Shown: positions 1 through 5,716, numbered from the stretch's first letter. The stretch: 5,897 nt of DNA from an uncultured Lachnospiraceae bacterium (GCA_934338765.1 CAKRHL010000141.1:1-5897); one strand, 5' to 3'. Notes: generated by a model from the letters alone, not told the origin. Translations and numbers: made by a program.

Positions 1-31
1 ATCTCCTGCAAAATCAACAAAATTTAAACGC

Positions 32-66
32 CAGTGGAATTTACTCTTGCACTGGAATTTACTTTT
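32..66. repeat. Two-copy direct repeat, 18-bp period, possible IS terminal repeats
   Basis: TGGAATTTACT occurs exactly at 35-45 and again at 53-63. Extended to 17 bases, the copies (32-48 and 50-66) differ at two positions. CCAGTG (31-36) and CACTGG (50-55) also form a 6-bp inverted repeat across the unit. Short direct repeats of this kind near an element end recall the multiple terminal repeats of IS21-family insertion sequences. That reading is inference only, because no transposase is visible and the element would lie to the left of the window. Confidence 0.55.
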
Positions 67-137
67 TCAAGTCAGCAAAATGTTAAGAATTTTACAAGAT
101 ATTTATGATGATATATGAGATTCTGCAAAATAGTGGA

Positions 138-169
138 TTTTTCAAGGGATTTCAAGATGCCTTGAAAAA
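138..169. repeat. Nested inverted repeat (10-bp perfect stem)
   Basis: TTTTTCAAGG (138-147) is the exact reverse complement of CCTTGAAAAA (160-169), giving a 10-bp stem with a 12-base loop. The loop carries a second TTTCAAG (150-156) that can instead pair with CTTGAAA (161-167) around a four-base ATGC loop, so two mutually exclusive hairpins are possible. The polarity (T run first, A run last) is the opposite of an intrinsic terminator on either strand. It lies about 25 bases upstream of the GntR operon promoter. Its function is unknown. Confidence 0.6.
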
Positions 170-193
170 AGTAGATTCAATAAAATTAGAGGG

Positions 194-222
194 TTGACTT
201 TTAGAAAATGATATGATAGCAT
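194..222 (+). promoter_or_regulatory. Probable promoter of the GntR-ABC operon
   Basis: A -35-like TTGACT at 194-199 is followed after 17 bases by TAGCAT at 217-222, a 4/6 match to the -10 consensus. An alternative is the extended -10 TG-A-TATGAT at 209-217, which matches TATAAT at 5/6 but would lie only 12 bases from the TTGACT box. Either choice puts the transcription start at roughly 224-230, at the edge of the inverted repeat 229-249. That fits autorepression by the first gene product. The exact -10 is uncertain. Confidence 0.6.
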
Positions 223-228
223 ACTAAG

Positions 229-249
229 TGTATTAAATGAGTTAATACA
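229..249. promoter_or_regulatory. Probable operator for the GntR-type repressor
   Basis: TGTATTAA (229-236) and TTAATACA (242-249) form a perfect 8-bp inverted repeat around a 5-base spacer. The site lies directly after the promoter and 33 bases before the GTG start of the regulator gene. GntR proteins of the YtrA type are dimers that typically bind such palindromes in front of their own operon. The symmetry is seen directly; binding by the adjacent gene product is inferred from family behaviour and position. Confidence 0.75.
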
Positions 250-282
250 GAGCAAACACGATTGTGAACAGGGGGTGAGATC

Positions 283-642
283 GTGATACAACTCAATTAC
301 CGTGATTCCAGACCGATTTATGAGCAGGTAAAGGATGGATTTCGTCATTTGATCATTCAGGAAGTGATGACAAAGGATGAAAAGCTTCCCTCTGTGAGGG
401 AGCTTGCAACATCACTGACCATCAATCCCAATACGATACAGCGTGCTTACAGGGAACTGGAGCAGGAGGGATATGTTTATACGATTCCGGGCAAGGGGAG
501 CTTTGCAGCCGGTGTGCCGGAGACGGATGGAAGGAGAAAGAAGGAGCTTTTAGAGTCCTTTGACAAAACAGTAAAGGAACTTAAGTTTCTGGGGATGAGT
601 TCGGAGGAGTTAATGGAGCGGATCAGGAATGTTTCAAAATGA
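283..642 (+). CDS. GntR-family transcriptional regulator, YtrA type
   Basis: This 119-residue cytoplasmic DNA-binding protein probably represses the transporter operon it heads. Residues about 10-75 form the winged helix-turn-helix of the GntR family: PIYEQV near residue 11, then LPSVRELA (35-42), the recognition-helix segment NPNTIQRAYRELEQEGY (48-64) and the wing ending GKGSF (70-74). Only about 45 residues follow, too few for a FadR or UTRA effector domain. This is typical of the YtrA subfamily, whose short helical tail serves dimerisation. The start is a GTG with AGGGGGTGA at 270-277, five bases upstream. The stop overlaps the ATGA at 639-642, and the ABC ATPase follows directly. A perfect inverted repeat at 229-249 is its likely operator. 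The inducing signal cannot be read from the sequence. Family call is firm, exact role inferred. Confidence 0.93.
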   Translation: MIQLNYRDSRPIYEQVKDGFRHLIIQEVMTKDEKLPSVRELATSLTINPNTIQRAYRELEQEGYVYTIPGKGSFAAGVPETDGRRKKELLESFDKTVKELKFLGMSSEELMERIRNVSK

Positions 643-648
643 AAGAAT

Positions 649-655
649 GGAGGGG
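649..655 (+). promoter_or_regulatory. Shine-Dalgarno site that favours a TTG start for the ATPase
   Basis: GGAGGGG at 649-655 lies seven bases before TTG at 663. The upstream in-frame ATG at 639 has only a weak AGGA (625-628) ten bases ahead. The stronger site, and the normal ABC N-terminus obtained from TTG, favour 663. Confidence 0.6.
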
Positions 656-662
656 AATTAAT

Positions 663-1565
663 TTGATTCAGGGAAAAGATATATGTAAAAGGTTCGGAGA
701 TTTTCAGGCCCTTGATCATGCGAGCTTTCATGTACCAAAGGGAGCGGTTTATGGTCTGGTGGGACCGAACGGAGCAGGAAAGTCTACGCTGCTTCGTCAT
801 GTGACGGGGATATTCCGACAGGACAGTGGAGAGCTTTTCGTGGATGGGGAAAAGGTGTTTGAAAACCCTGCCGCAAAGGCAAAACTCACGTTTATACCGG
901 ATGATATTTTTTATTTCCGTCAGGCAAATCTGAAAGAAATGAAAAAGTATTATGAAGGGATCTATCCTACTTTTGATACGGAGCTTTTTGATAAGCTGAT
1001 GGATTGTTTTCCGGCGGTAGACCGGAAGAGAAATATCCGCCGGATGTCGAAAGGAATGCAGAAGCAGGCAGCCTTTTTGCTGGCGATCAGCTGTAAGCCG
1101 CAGCTTCTGGTATTGGATGAGCCGGTGGACGGACTGGATCCGGTGATGCGCCGTCAGATCTGGAATATTCTTCTGAATGCAGTGAGTGAGGAGCAGATGA
1201 CGGTGCTGGTATCCTCTCACAATCTGAGAGAGCTGGAGGATGTCTGTGATCATGTGGGGATCATGCATAAGGGACAGGTGATCCTGGAGCGTTCCCTGAG
1301 TGAGCTTCAGGGAAGCGTGACAAAGCTGCAGATGGCATTTGAGGGGGATGAGGTGCCGGATATCACAGGACGTTTTGAGGTGATGAACCATACGCAGCTT
1401 GGCAGGGTACATACCTTGATCGTAAAGGGAGATCAGAGAGAACTGGGGGATTATCTCGCGACCTTCCATCCGCTTGTTATGGATATGCTGCCGCTGACAC
1501 TGGAAGAAATCTTTATTTATGAACTGGGAGGTGAGGATTATGAAGTCAAAGACATCATTCTTTAA
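663..1565 (+). CDS. ABC transporter ATP-binding protein (YtrB/CcmA-like)
   Basis: This is the nucleotide-binding subunit that should power the permease encoded next, working at the inner face of the membrane. Counting 300 residues from the TTG at 663, the motifs are: Walker A GPNGAGKST (34-42), an atypical Q-loop reading FIPDD (77-81), a degenerate signature MSKGM (128-132), Walker B LLVLDEP (148-154) with catalytic Glu153, D-loop GLD (157-159) and switch His186. The last 70 or so residues form the variable C-terminal extension common in this subgroup. An ATG start at 639 would add eight residues and overlap the regulator stop by four bases. I prefer TTG because of the Shine-Dalgarno site at 649-655 and because the family N-terminus begins just before KDICKRFG. 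The 3' end overlaps the permease gene by 26 bases, suggesting translational coupling. The substrate cannot be read from this subunit. Confidence 0.93.
   Translation: MIQGKDICKRFGDFQALDHASFHVPKGAVYGLVGPNGAGKSTLLRHVTGIFRQDSGELFVDGEKVFENPAAKAKLTFIPDDIFYFRQANLKEMKKYYEGIYPTFDTELFDKLMDCFPAVDRKRNIRRMSKGMQKQAAFLLAISCKPQLLVLDEPVDGLDPVMRRQIWNILLNAVSEEQMTVLVSSHNLRELEDVCDHVGIMHKGQVILERSLSELQGSVTKLQMAFEGDEVPDITGRFEVMNHTQLGRVHTLIVKGDQRELGDYLATFHPLVMDMLPLTLEEIFIYELGGEDYEVKDIIL
1527..1534 (+). promoter_or_regulatory. Shine-Dalgarno site fixing the permease start at 1540
   Basis: GGAGGTGA at 1527-1534 is a near-perfect ribosome-binding site five bases before ATG at 1540. The earlier in-frame ATG at 1519 has no comparable site and would prepend seven residues that belong to the ATPase coding region in another frame. 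Confidence 0.8.
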
Positions 1566-3489
1566 TAAGATGATATTCCGAAAGGATATTACAAGATTCT
1601 GGCCGTTGTGGACGTTACAGCTTGTGATCGGATTTCTTGGAGTGATCATTCCGGCCTTGTCGCAGATGTCATATATTAACAATCTTCAGACACATTCCGC
1701 GAAGACGCAGTATAAGATAGATGATCTGATCGGATATATACAAAACAGTTGTCTGTCTCCTTATATCATGGCAATTTGCATTGTGATTGCAGCCAGTGTG
1801 TTCCTGTATCTGACCAGAGAGCGGGAGACATATACGATGCATTCTTTTCCGATGAAAAGAGTACATATTTTTACAAGCCACTATCTGGCGGGGATGGTAA
1901 TGCTGATCGTTCCGGCGTTGATCATTCAGGTTTGCCTGATGCTGATCGGTGTGACCAATGGCGTTGGGGTCATTCTTCCATATGCAGGGATTTATATGCT
2001 GGAATGGATCCTTCAGGTGTTTTTTTATTACAATCTGGCTTGTGCTGTTGTGATGGTCACCGGCAATGCATTCATGAGCTTTGTGATCTATGGTGTGCTC
2101 AATTGTCTTGTGGCAGGGGTGGCAATGCTTTACTCTATGCTGGCAGAGATATTTGTCTATGGTAATCAGGGATTTGATCTGTATGATATCGTGGAAAATC
2201 CTTTGATCAGAAGATTGACTCCGGTGGTGTTTTTTTTGATACATACACTGCGGGGAGAGGCCCGGGGGGCATGGGCATATACGATGGGCGATGGCAGCCA
2301 TGTGGTCATGAATTATGATCAGGTGCTGCCGGAAATAGGAAAGACCGCCTTTTATCTGATCCCGGCTGCTCTTTTGCTGGCAATTGCCATTGGACTATAT
2401 CGGATCCGTCAATTAGAGTCAGCAGGGGACATCATTGCATTTTCCTGGGGCAGACCGGTATTCCGCATTGTGTTTGTGTTTTGTTCCAGTCTTTTGTTTG
2501 CAGCAGGAGTTTATGCGATCGGTTTTGGAAATATCATAAATGATAATGCATATGGCAGAAAATTTAATATTGTTCTGGGGCTTGTTATAGCAGGGACGAT
2601 CCTGTTCTATTTCATAGCCAATATGATATTGGATAAATCGTTCTTTATCTGGAAAAAAACATCCTACTGGCGGATGGGGCTTTTTGTAGTGTTTATGATC
2701 TTTGGTATGATCGGTGTCCGGAATGGTCAGTTTGGTTCCGGTCTTCCTGCTTTTGACAAAGTACAGCGTGTGGGTGTGTCATTGGAATATAACGGGGAAA
2801 ACAGTTATGAAACGCCGACATTTTATCTGACGGATCCTCAGGCGATCCATCAGGCATATGAGTTGAATCAGGATATTTTGAAATACGGAAGAAATATCCA
2901 GGAAAGCAGTGATGGAAATCAGAATGCCATCCGGATCCGGTACACTCTGACAGGGGGAAAAGAGAGAATACTATATTATCAGGTGGAAGCTTCCGGTGAG
3001 GGCAAAAAGATGATGAATCGAATGAAGCAGTTTATCAGGAAGCAGCCGGATATGTGCGAGCTGCTTTATGGGAAGGGCTATGAGACAAAACTCCAAAAGG
3101 CCATGTATGTGAGCGGTATGTCTGTTGAATGGGTAAAGGATGGAGACGAGATGGTTTCCAAGTGGCTCAGTGAAGAAGAAGGTTATCCGTTATTGGAGGA
3201 TAATACCGATGATCAGGAGCTTAGAAACGAATTATACCAGGCGTTGCTCCGTGATATTCAGGATGGAAACTGTGATCTTTTTTATCAGGAACAGGCAAAC
3301 AGTTTTATTGTCAGCCTGACAGATGATGGAGGGGAAACGCGGTATCAGGAAGTGCAGATTACAGAAAAATGTACCAATACATTGAAGGTGATCGAGAAAC
3401 TTGGACTGGTGAAGCAGTCCGGAAGAAAATGGGAGACCCTTCACGGAATATTAGGAGAGACTTCTTCCGGTGTTCCATTCGGAGAGTAA
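1540..3489 (+). CDS. Large ABC permease with extra soluble C-terminal domain
   Basis: This integral membrane protein of 649 residues is the likely partner of the preceding ATPase. About ten hydrophobic segments can be seen, at roughly residues 21-43, 74-92, 109-137, 145-175, 178-207, 225-237, 270-287, 308-330, 343-365 and 376-395; segments four to six are the least certain. From about residue 396 to the end there is no further membrane segment. This 250-residue region is polar, with alternating beta-like and helical stretches, and is probably a folded domain whose side of the membrane depends on the true segment count. The layout resembles YtrC/YtrD-type permeases of GntR-linked ABC operons in Firmicutes, some of which I recall carrying a domain of unknown function (DUF6449) at this position; I could not confirm the match. 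The permease lacks a second permease gene beside it, so it probably works as a homodimer. The operon ends at the terminator 3523-3569. Its substrate is unknown. Confidence 0.88.
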   Translation: MKSKTSFFNKMIFRKDITRFWPLWTLQLVIGFLGVIIPALSQMSYINNLQTHSAKTQYKIDDLIGYIQNSCLSPYIMAICIVIAASVFLYLTRERETYTMHSFPMKRVHIFTSHYLAGMVMLIVPALIIQVCLMLIGVTNGVGVILPYAGIYMLEWILQVFFYYNLACAVVMVTGNAFMSFVIYGVLNCLVAGVAMLYSMLAEIFVYGNQGFDLYDIVENPLIRRLTPVVFFLIHTLRGEARGAWAYTMGDGSHVVMNYDQVLPEIGKTAFYLIPAALLLAIAIGLYRIRQLESAGDIIAFSWGRPVFRIVFVFCSSLLFAAGVYAIGFGNIINDNAYGRKFNIVLGLVIAGTILFYFIANMILDKSFFIWKKTSYWRMGLFVVFMIFGMIGVRNGQFGSGLPAFDKVQRVGVSLEYNGENSYETPTFYLTDPQAIHQAYELNQDILKYGRNIQESSDGNQNAIRIRYTLTGGKERILYYQVEASGEGKKMMNRMKQFIRKQPDMCELLYGKGYETKLQKAMYVSGMSVEWVKDGDEMVSKWLSEEEGYPLLEDNTDDQELRNELYQALLRDIQDGNCDLFYQEQANSFIVSLTDDGGETRYQEVQITEKCTNTLKVIEKLGLVKQSGRKWETLHGILGETSSGVPFGE

Positions 3490-3514
3490 GGGGAAATAAA
3501 TTCAAGAGAAAACG

Positions 3515-3543
3515 TAGTCATGGACGGGGAACTGTGTTACAAT
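3515..3543 (+). promoter_or_regulatory. Candidate aroB promoter inside the terminator
   Basis: TACAAT at 3538-3543 matches the -10 consensus at 5/6 and is preceded by TG plus one base (3535-3537), making an extended -10. TAGTCA at 3515-3520 is a weak -35 (4/6) at 17-base spacing. The -10 lies mostly in the loop of the hairpin 3523-3561, so the start would fall near 3550, in its 3' arm. No better promoter is visible between the permease and aroB. Not certain. Confidence 0.45.
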
Positions 3544-3569
3544 AGGACACAGTTCCCTGTCTTTTGTTT
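3523..3569 (+). terminator. Rho-independent terminator of the GntR-ABC operon
   Basis: Bases 3523-3537 pair with 3547-3561 to give a 15-bp stem. It has one G-T wobble (3526 with 3558), an 11-bp perfect core (GGGAACTGTGT with its complement) and a 9-base loop. TTTTGTTT follows at 3562-3569. It begins 34 bases after the permease stop and should end that transcript before aroB. Confidence 0.85.
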
Positions 3570-3623
3570 GTGACCGGTACAGGATAGAAAAACTTCGGAC
3601 AGGGGGAAAGGTTAGGTGACAGA

Positions 3624-4742
3624 ATGGCTACATTTCAGGTAGAGCTAAAACGGGTTGTAGATGACAGTTATCCCATTGAGATCGGATTTAATCTGATGGA
3701 TCATCTGGTAGAGGATATGAAAAACGGACTGCTGGGAGGCAAAAAGAAGCTGGCAGTCATTACAGACAGTGAAGTAGAAAAGCGGTATGCGGAGCCCATC
3801 GCACAGAAGCTTGAAGCAGCAGGCTTTACGGTAAATATATTTACTTTTCCGGCGGGAGAGAAGAGCAAGACACGCCAGACGAAGGAAATGATCGAGGATG
3901 CCATGCTGGCAAAGGAATATCGCAGAGACTGTGGTATTATTGCAGTCGGAGGCGGTGTAGTCACAGATCTGGCAGGTTTTATTGCCGGAACCTATGGAAG
4001 AGGCGTCCCTTTTGTCAATTACGCCACGACACTTCTGGCAGCAGCCGATGCATCTGTAGGGGGGAAGACGGCAGTAGATACCCCTCTTGCAACAAATCTG
4101 ATCGGTCTGTTTAATCAGCCACAGAAAGTTTATTTAGATATTGCCACATGGAAGACATTGCCCGCAAGACAGCTTTCCAGCGGTATGGCAGAGACCATCA
4201 AGCATGCATGTCTTGCCACAAAGGGAGAGTTTTTTGATTTTCTGGAGCAGCATATGGAGGAGCTCCTGGCACTGGATCCGGTGCTTTGTGAGCATATGGC
4301 AGAGGAAAACTGCAGCATTAAATATCATGTCGTTATGAAGGATGAGCGGGAGAGTGGGCTGAGAGAAGTCCTAAATCTGGGACACACTGTTGGCCGTGCC
4401 ATAGAAACGGTCAGCGATTACAGGCTTCTTCACGGGGAGGCTGTTTCCATTGGAATGGTGGCACAGCTTCATCTGTCCTGTCAGATGGGTTATGTAACGG
4501 AGGAACAGGTGGACCGGGTTGTAAAGCTTTTGAAGCGGGCCGGACTTCCGACAGAGATTCCGGAGTATATTGACAGGGAGGTACTTGTCAAAAAGCTGTA
4601 TACGGATAAGAAGGTGAAGAACGGACAGCTTCGTTTTGTGCTGCAGAAGGGCATTGGGGATATTGTAGAGTTTCCGGATGGCAGCTTTGCAGCTCCGGTG
4701 AGTGAAGAAACTGCCAGAGAGATCATTATGAAAATGGATTGA
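3624..4742 (+). CDS. aroB: 3-dehydroquinate synthase
   Basis: This cytoplasmic, NAD- and metal-dependent enzyme converts 3-deoxy-D-arabino-heptulosonate 7-phosphate to 3-dehydroquinate, the second step of the shikimate pathway to aromatic amino acids. The 372 residues are the usual full length. Visible family features are the nucleotide-binding GGGVVTDLAGF (109-119), SVGGKTAVD (144-152), SSGMAETIKH (185-194) with metal ligand Glu190 and Lys193, MKDERESGLREVLNLGHT (238-255) with Lys239, Arg247, Asn251 and metal ligand His254, and LLHGEAVSIGM (268-278) with metal ligand His270. The residue four after His254 is Arg258 where most homologues have His. ATG at 3624 follows AGGTGA (3614-3619). No other shikimate gene is in the window, so it appears to be transcribed alone between two terminators. 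A related sugar-phosphate cyclase is possible but less likely. Confidence 0.95.
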   Translation: MATFQVELKRVVDDSYPIEIGFNLMDHLVEDMKNGLLGGKKKLAVITDSEVEKRYAEPIAQKLEAAGFTVNIFTFPAGEKSKTRQTKEMIEDAMLAKEYRRDCGIIAVGGGVVTDLAGFIAGTYGRGVPFVNYATTLLAAADASVGGKTAVDTPLATNLIGLFNQPQKVYLDIATWKTLPARQLSSGMAETIKHACLATKGEFFDFLEQHMEELLALDPVLCEHMAEENCSIKYHVVMKDERESGLREVLNLGHTVGRAIETVSDYRLLHGEAVSIGMVAQLHLSCQMGYVTEEQVDRVVKLLKRAGLPTEIPEYIDREVLVKKLYTDKKVKNGQLRFVLQKGIGDIVEFPDGSFAAPVSEETAREIIMKMD

Positions 4743-4754
4743 TCAATTATAAAC

Positions 4755-4800
4755 AAACAAGGGGCATTGAAAAAGGAATAATTTTCAATGCCCCTTGTTT
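4755..4800. terminator. Bidirectional terminator between aroB and bioY
   Basis: Bases 4755-4773 pair perfectly with 4782-4800, a 19-bp stem with an 8-base loop and a GGGGC/GCCCC core. On the plus strand the stem ends in TTGTTT plus one more T, and on the minus strand in CCTTGTTTGTTT. It therefore suits transcription arriving from aroB (stop at 4742) and from bioY (stop at 4887). It is the only strong hairpin in this convergent gap. Confidence 0.88.
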
Positions 4801-4886
4801 TGCAAAATATAAGTTTTGCGGATGAAAGAATTTCCTGTTGACGAAAATTTCTTTCTTGTTTCCCCTGTATAAAGCTTGTTATAGAT

Positions 4887-5453
4887 TTATTCCTGTGTCT
4901 GATCCCGCATGATCTTATGAAATGCAGGAACGATCTGGGCAACAACAACTGCCTTTACCAGATCAAGGATAATAAAGGAGAAAAATCCTGCAACCCATGC
5001 AGTTTTCCATGGCATATCGTTCATGAGTTTCAGCCATACCATACCAAATAAATCTACAAATATAACAGATGCCACAGACACGATTGTGTAACGGATACGA
5101 TTATATTTTGCTCCACGAAGCAGTGGTAACAGGAGAGCTACGAGGATAAAAGCAACCGTGTATCCGCCGAGAGGTCCCATGAGGTATCCAATGCCGGCGT
5201 TTCCGCCTATGAATACCGGTACTCCTACAGCACCCAGGAGAAGCCATACAACAGAGATCAGCAGAGACTGCTCCAGTGGAAACACGAGAGCGATCAGTGT
5301 GATAATGAAATTCAGGAATGTCACGTGATATCCTGTAAATGGAAGCGGTACGCTGATGTAGGCAGAGACGCAGAGAATTGCTGCAAACATTGCCATCAGA
5401 GCCAGCCGCTGTGTGGTAAATCTTTTGCCGGTAACAGTTGTTGAGTCGTTCAT
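4887..5453 (-). CDS. bioY: Biotin transporter, BioY family (ECF substrate-binding S component)
   Basis: This membrane protein binds biotin at the cell surface and passes it inward, usually with the shared ECF energy module EcfA-EcfA'-EcfT. The 188 residues are the family's usual size. About six hydrophobic segments can be seen, near residues 16-36, 45-60, 62-80, 90-112, 119-142 and 153-178. Family marks are the stretch LLLGAVGVPVFIGGNAGIGY (71-90), MGPLGGYTVAF (92-102) and DLVKA (164-168), which matches the Asp-x-x-Lys motif associated with ligand binding. ATG at 5453 follows AAGAGGT (5465 down to 5459 on the minus strand) at five bases. No ecf or biotin synthesis gene is nearby, so the module is probably encoded elsewhere. 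A BirA-like operator over the promoter supports a biotin role. It is convergent with aroB. Confidence 0.95.
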   Translation of the reverse strand: MNDSTTVTGKRFTTQRLALMAMFAAILCVSAYISVPLPFTGYHVTFLNFIITLIALVFPLEQSLLISVVWLLLGAVGVPVFIGGNAGIGYLMGPLGGYTVAFILVALLLPLLRGAKYNRIRYTIVSVASVIFVDLFGMVWLKLMNDMPWKTAWVAGFFSFIILDLVKAVVVAQIVPAFHKIMRDQTQE

Positions 5454-5543
5454 AAGATACCTCTTTTCTTTTGTTTTTTCTCAAAATCCGAGTATGAAAT
5501 AATATATAGATTTGATCAGGAAAATTCCTAACCTTCGCAACAA

Positions 5544-5572
5544 AGTATAGCGGAGAAAAAAAGTTCTGTCAA
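5544..5572 (-). promoter_or_regulatory. bioY promoter
   Basis: Read on the minus strand, a perfect -35 TTGACA (5572 down to 5567) and a -10 TATACT (5549 down to 5544, 5/6) are separated by exactly 17 bases. The -35 lies within one arm of the inverted repeat 5568-5594, so a bound protein should block RNA polymerase. Transcription would begin near 5537. Confidence 0.85.
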
Positions 5573-5594
5573 CCATAAAATGAAATTGGTTGAC
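5568..5594. promoter_or_regulatory. Probable BirA (biotin repressor) operator
   Basis: GTCAACCA (5568-5575) and TGGTTGAC (5587-5594) form a perfect 8-bp inverted repeat around an AT-rich 11-base centre. In shape and sequence this follows the Firmicute BirA operator, in which GTTAACC and GGTTAAC halves flank an AT-rich spacer of about 14 bases. Here the comparable spacer is 13 and one base per half differs (C/G instead of T/A). Its place over the bioY -35 box supports the assignment. Confidence 0.75.
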
Positions 5595-5661
5595 GAAAGT
5601 GTAAGCTTTGGTTATTGATAAATTATGTAAAATTATGGGATCATTTTATTAACAAATAAGG

Positions 5662-5691
5662 TTGACAATATACCCTATGGGGGTATATAAT
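5662..5691 (+). promoter_or_regulatory. csoR promoter
   Basis: Both boxes are perfect: TTGACA at 5662-5667 and TATAAT at 5686-5691, with an 18-base spacer. The start would be near 5698, giving a leader of about 20 bases. The spacer holds the CsoR-like operator, so this otherwise strong promoter is probably tightly repressed. Confidence 0.88.
5669..5687. promoter_or_regulatory. Probable CsoR operator
   Basis: TATACCC (5669-5675) and GGGTATA (5681-5687) form a perfect 7-bp inverted repeat around TATGG. The core TACCCTATGGGGGTA has the TACCC, central G run and GGGTA pattern known for copper-responsive CsoR sites. It lies between the -35 and -10 boxes and overlaps the -10 by two bases, as expected for repression of the gene that follows. 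Confidence 0.82.
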
Positions 5692-5716
5692 CCGTTGCGA
5701 AAGGCAGGGATGATAT

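Larger units (their letters stand above)
1..193. other. Non-coding AT-rich left edge
   Basis: I see no convincing gene here. Two short open frames run in from the left edge on the plus strand (stops at 84-86 and 116-118). They could be the tail of an upstream gene, but 28 to 38 residues give no recognisable family. The stretch contains a tandem-like direct repeat at 32-66 and a nested inverted repeat at 138-169, both listed separately. CTGCAAAAT occurs twice (6-14 and 123-131), which may be chance in such AT-rich DNA. Confidence 0.6.
5454..5716. other. Divergent regulatory region between bioY and csoR
   Basis: This 263-bp gap has no gene. It carries the bioY promoter (5544-5572) and a BirA-like operator (5568-5594), then an AT-rich stretch (5595-5660) in which I see only the short repeat AAATTATG (5620-5627 and 5630-5637). 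The csoR promoter and operator (5662-5691) follow. The bioY leader would be about 80 bases. I see no riboswitch in it. Confidence 0.7.

Noticed and set aside
477..1682. Long 401-codon open frame on the minus strand opposite the regulator and ATPase
   Set aside because: It lies antisense to two well-recognised genes, has no ribosome-binding site or family features, and its composition (many His, Ile, Leu) is what an antisense shadow gives.
1669..2301. 210-codon minus-strand open frame and a 138-codon plus-strand frame (1749-2165) within the permease
   Set aside because: Both overlap the permease coding region. Their His/Cys/Asp-rich translations look random and neither has a convincing start site.
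3562..3623. A T-box or other leader control of aroB
   Set aside because: Only about 60 bases lie between the terminator and aroB, too short for a T-box, and no characteristic motif was seen.
4824..4855. GAAAGAA/TTCTTTC inverted repeat as a bioY terminator
   Set aside because: The stem is only 7 bp, AT-rich, has an 18-base loop and no T run. The 19-bp stem at 4755-4800 serves much better.
4490..4948. 152-codon minus-strand open frame across the aroB/bioY boundary
   Set aside because: It crosses the bidirectional terminator and overlaps both recognised genes, with no homology that I can see.
5101..5484. 127-codon minus-strand open frame overlapping bioY in another frame
   Set aside because: bioY is a clear family match over its full length; this frame is its shadow.
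5518..5529. AGGAA/TTCCT short inverted repeat in the bioY leader as an operator or riboswitch part
   Set aside because: Five-base arms in AT-rich DNA are likely by chance, and no riboswitch core was visible around it.
5590..5618. Plus-strand promoter starting from TTGACG in the second arm of the BirA-like operator
   Set aside because: The -35-like box follows from the palindrome itself, and the -10 at the right spacing (TATTGA) is poor. A far better promoter for csoR lies at 5662-5691.
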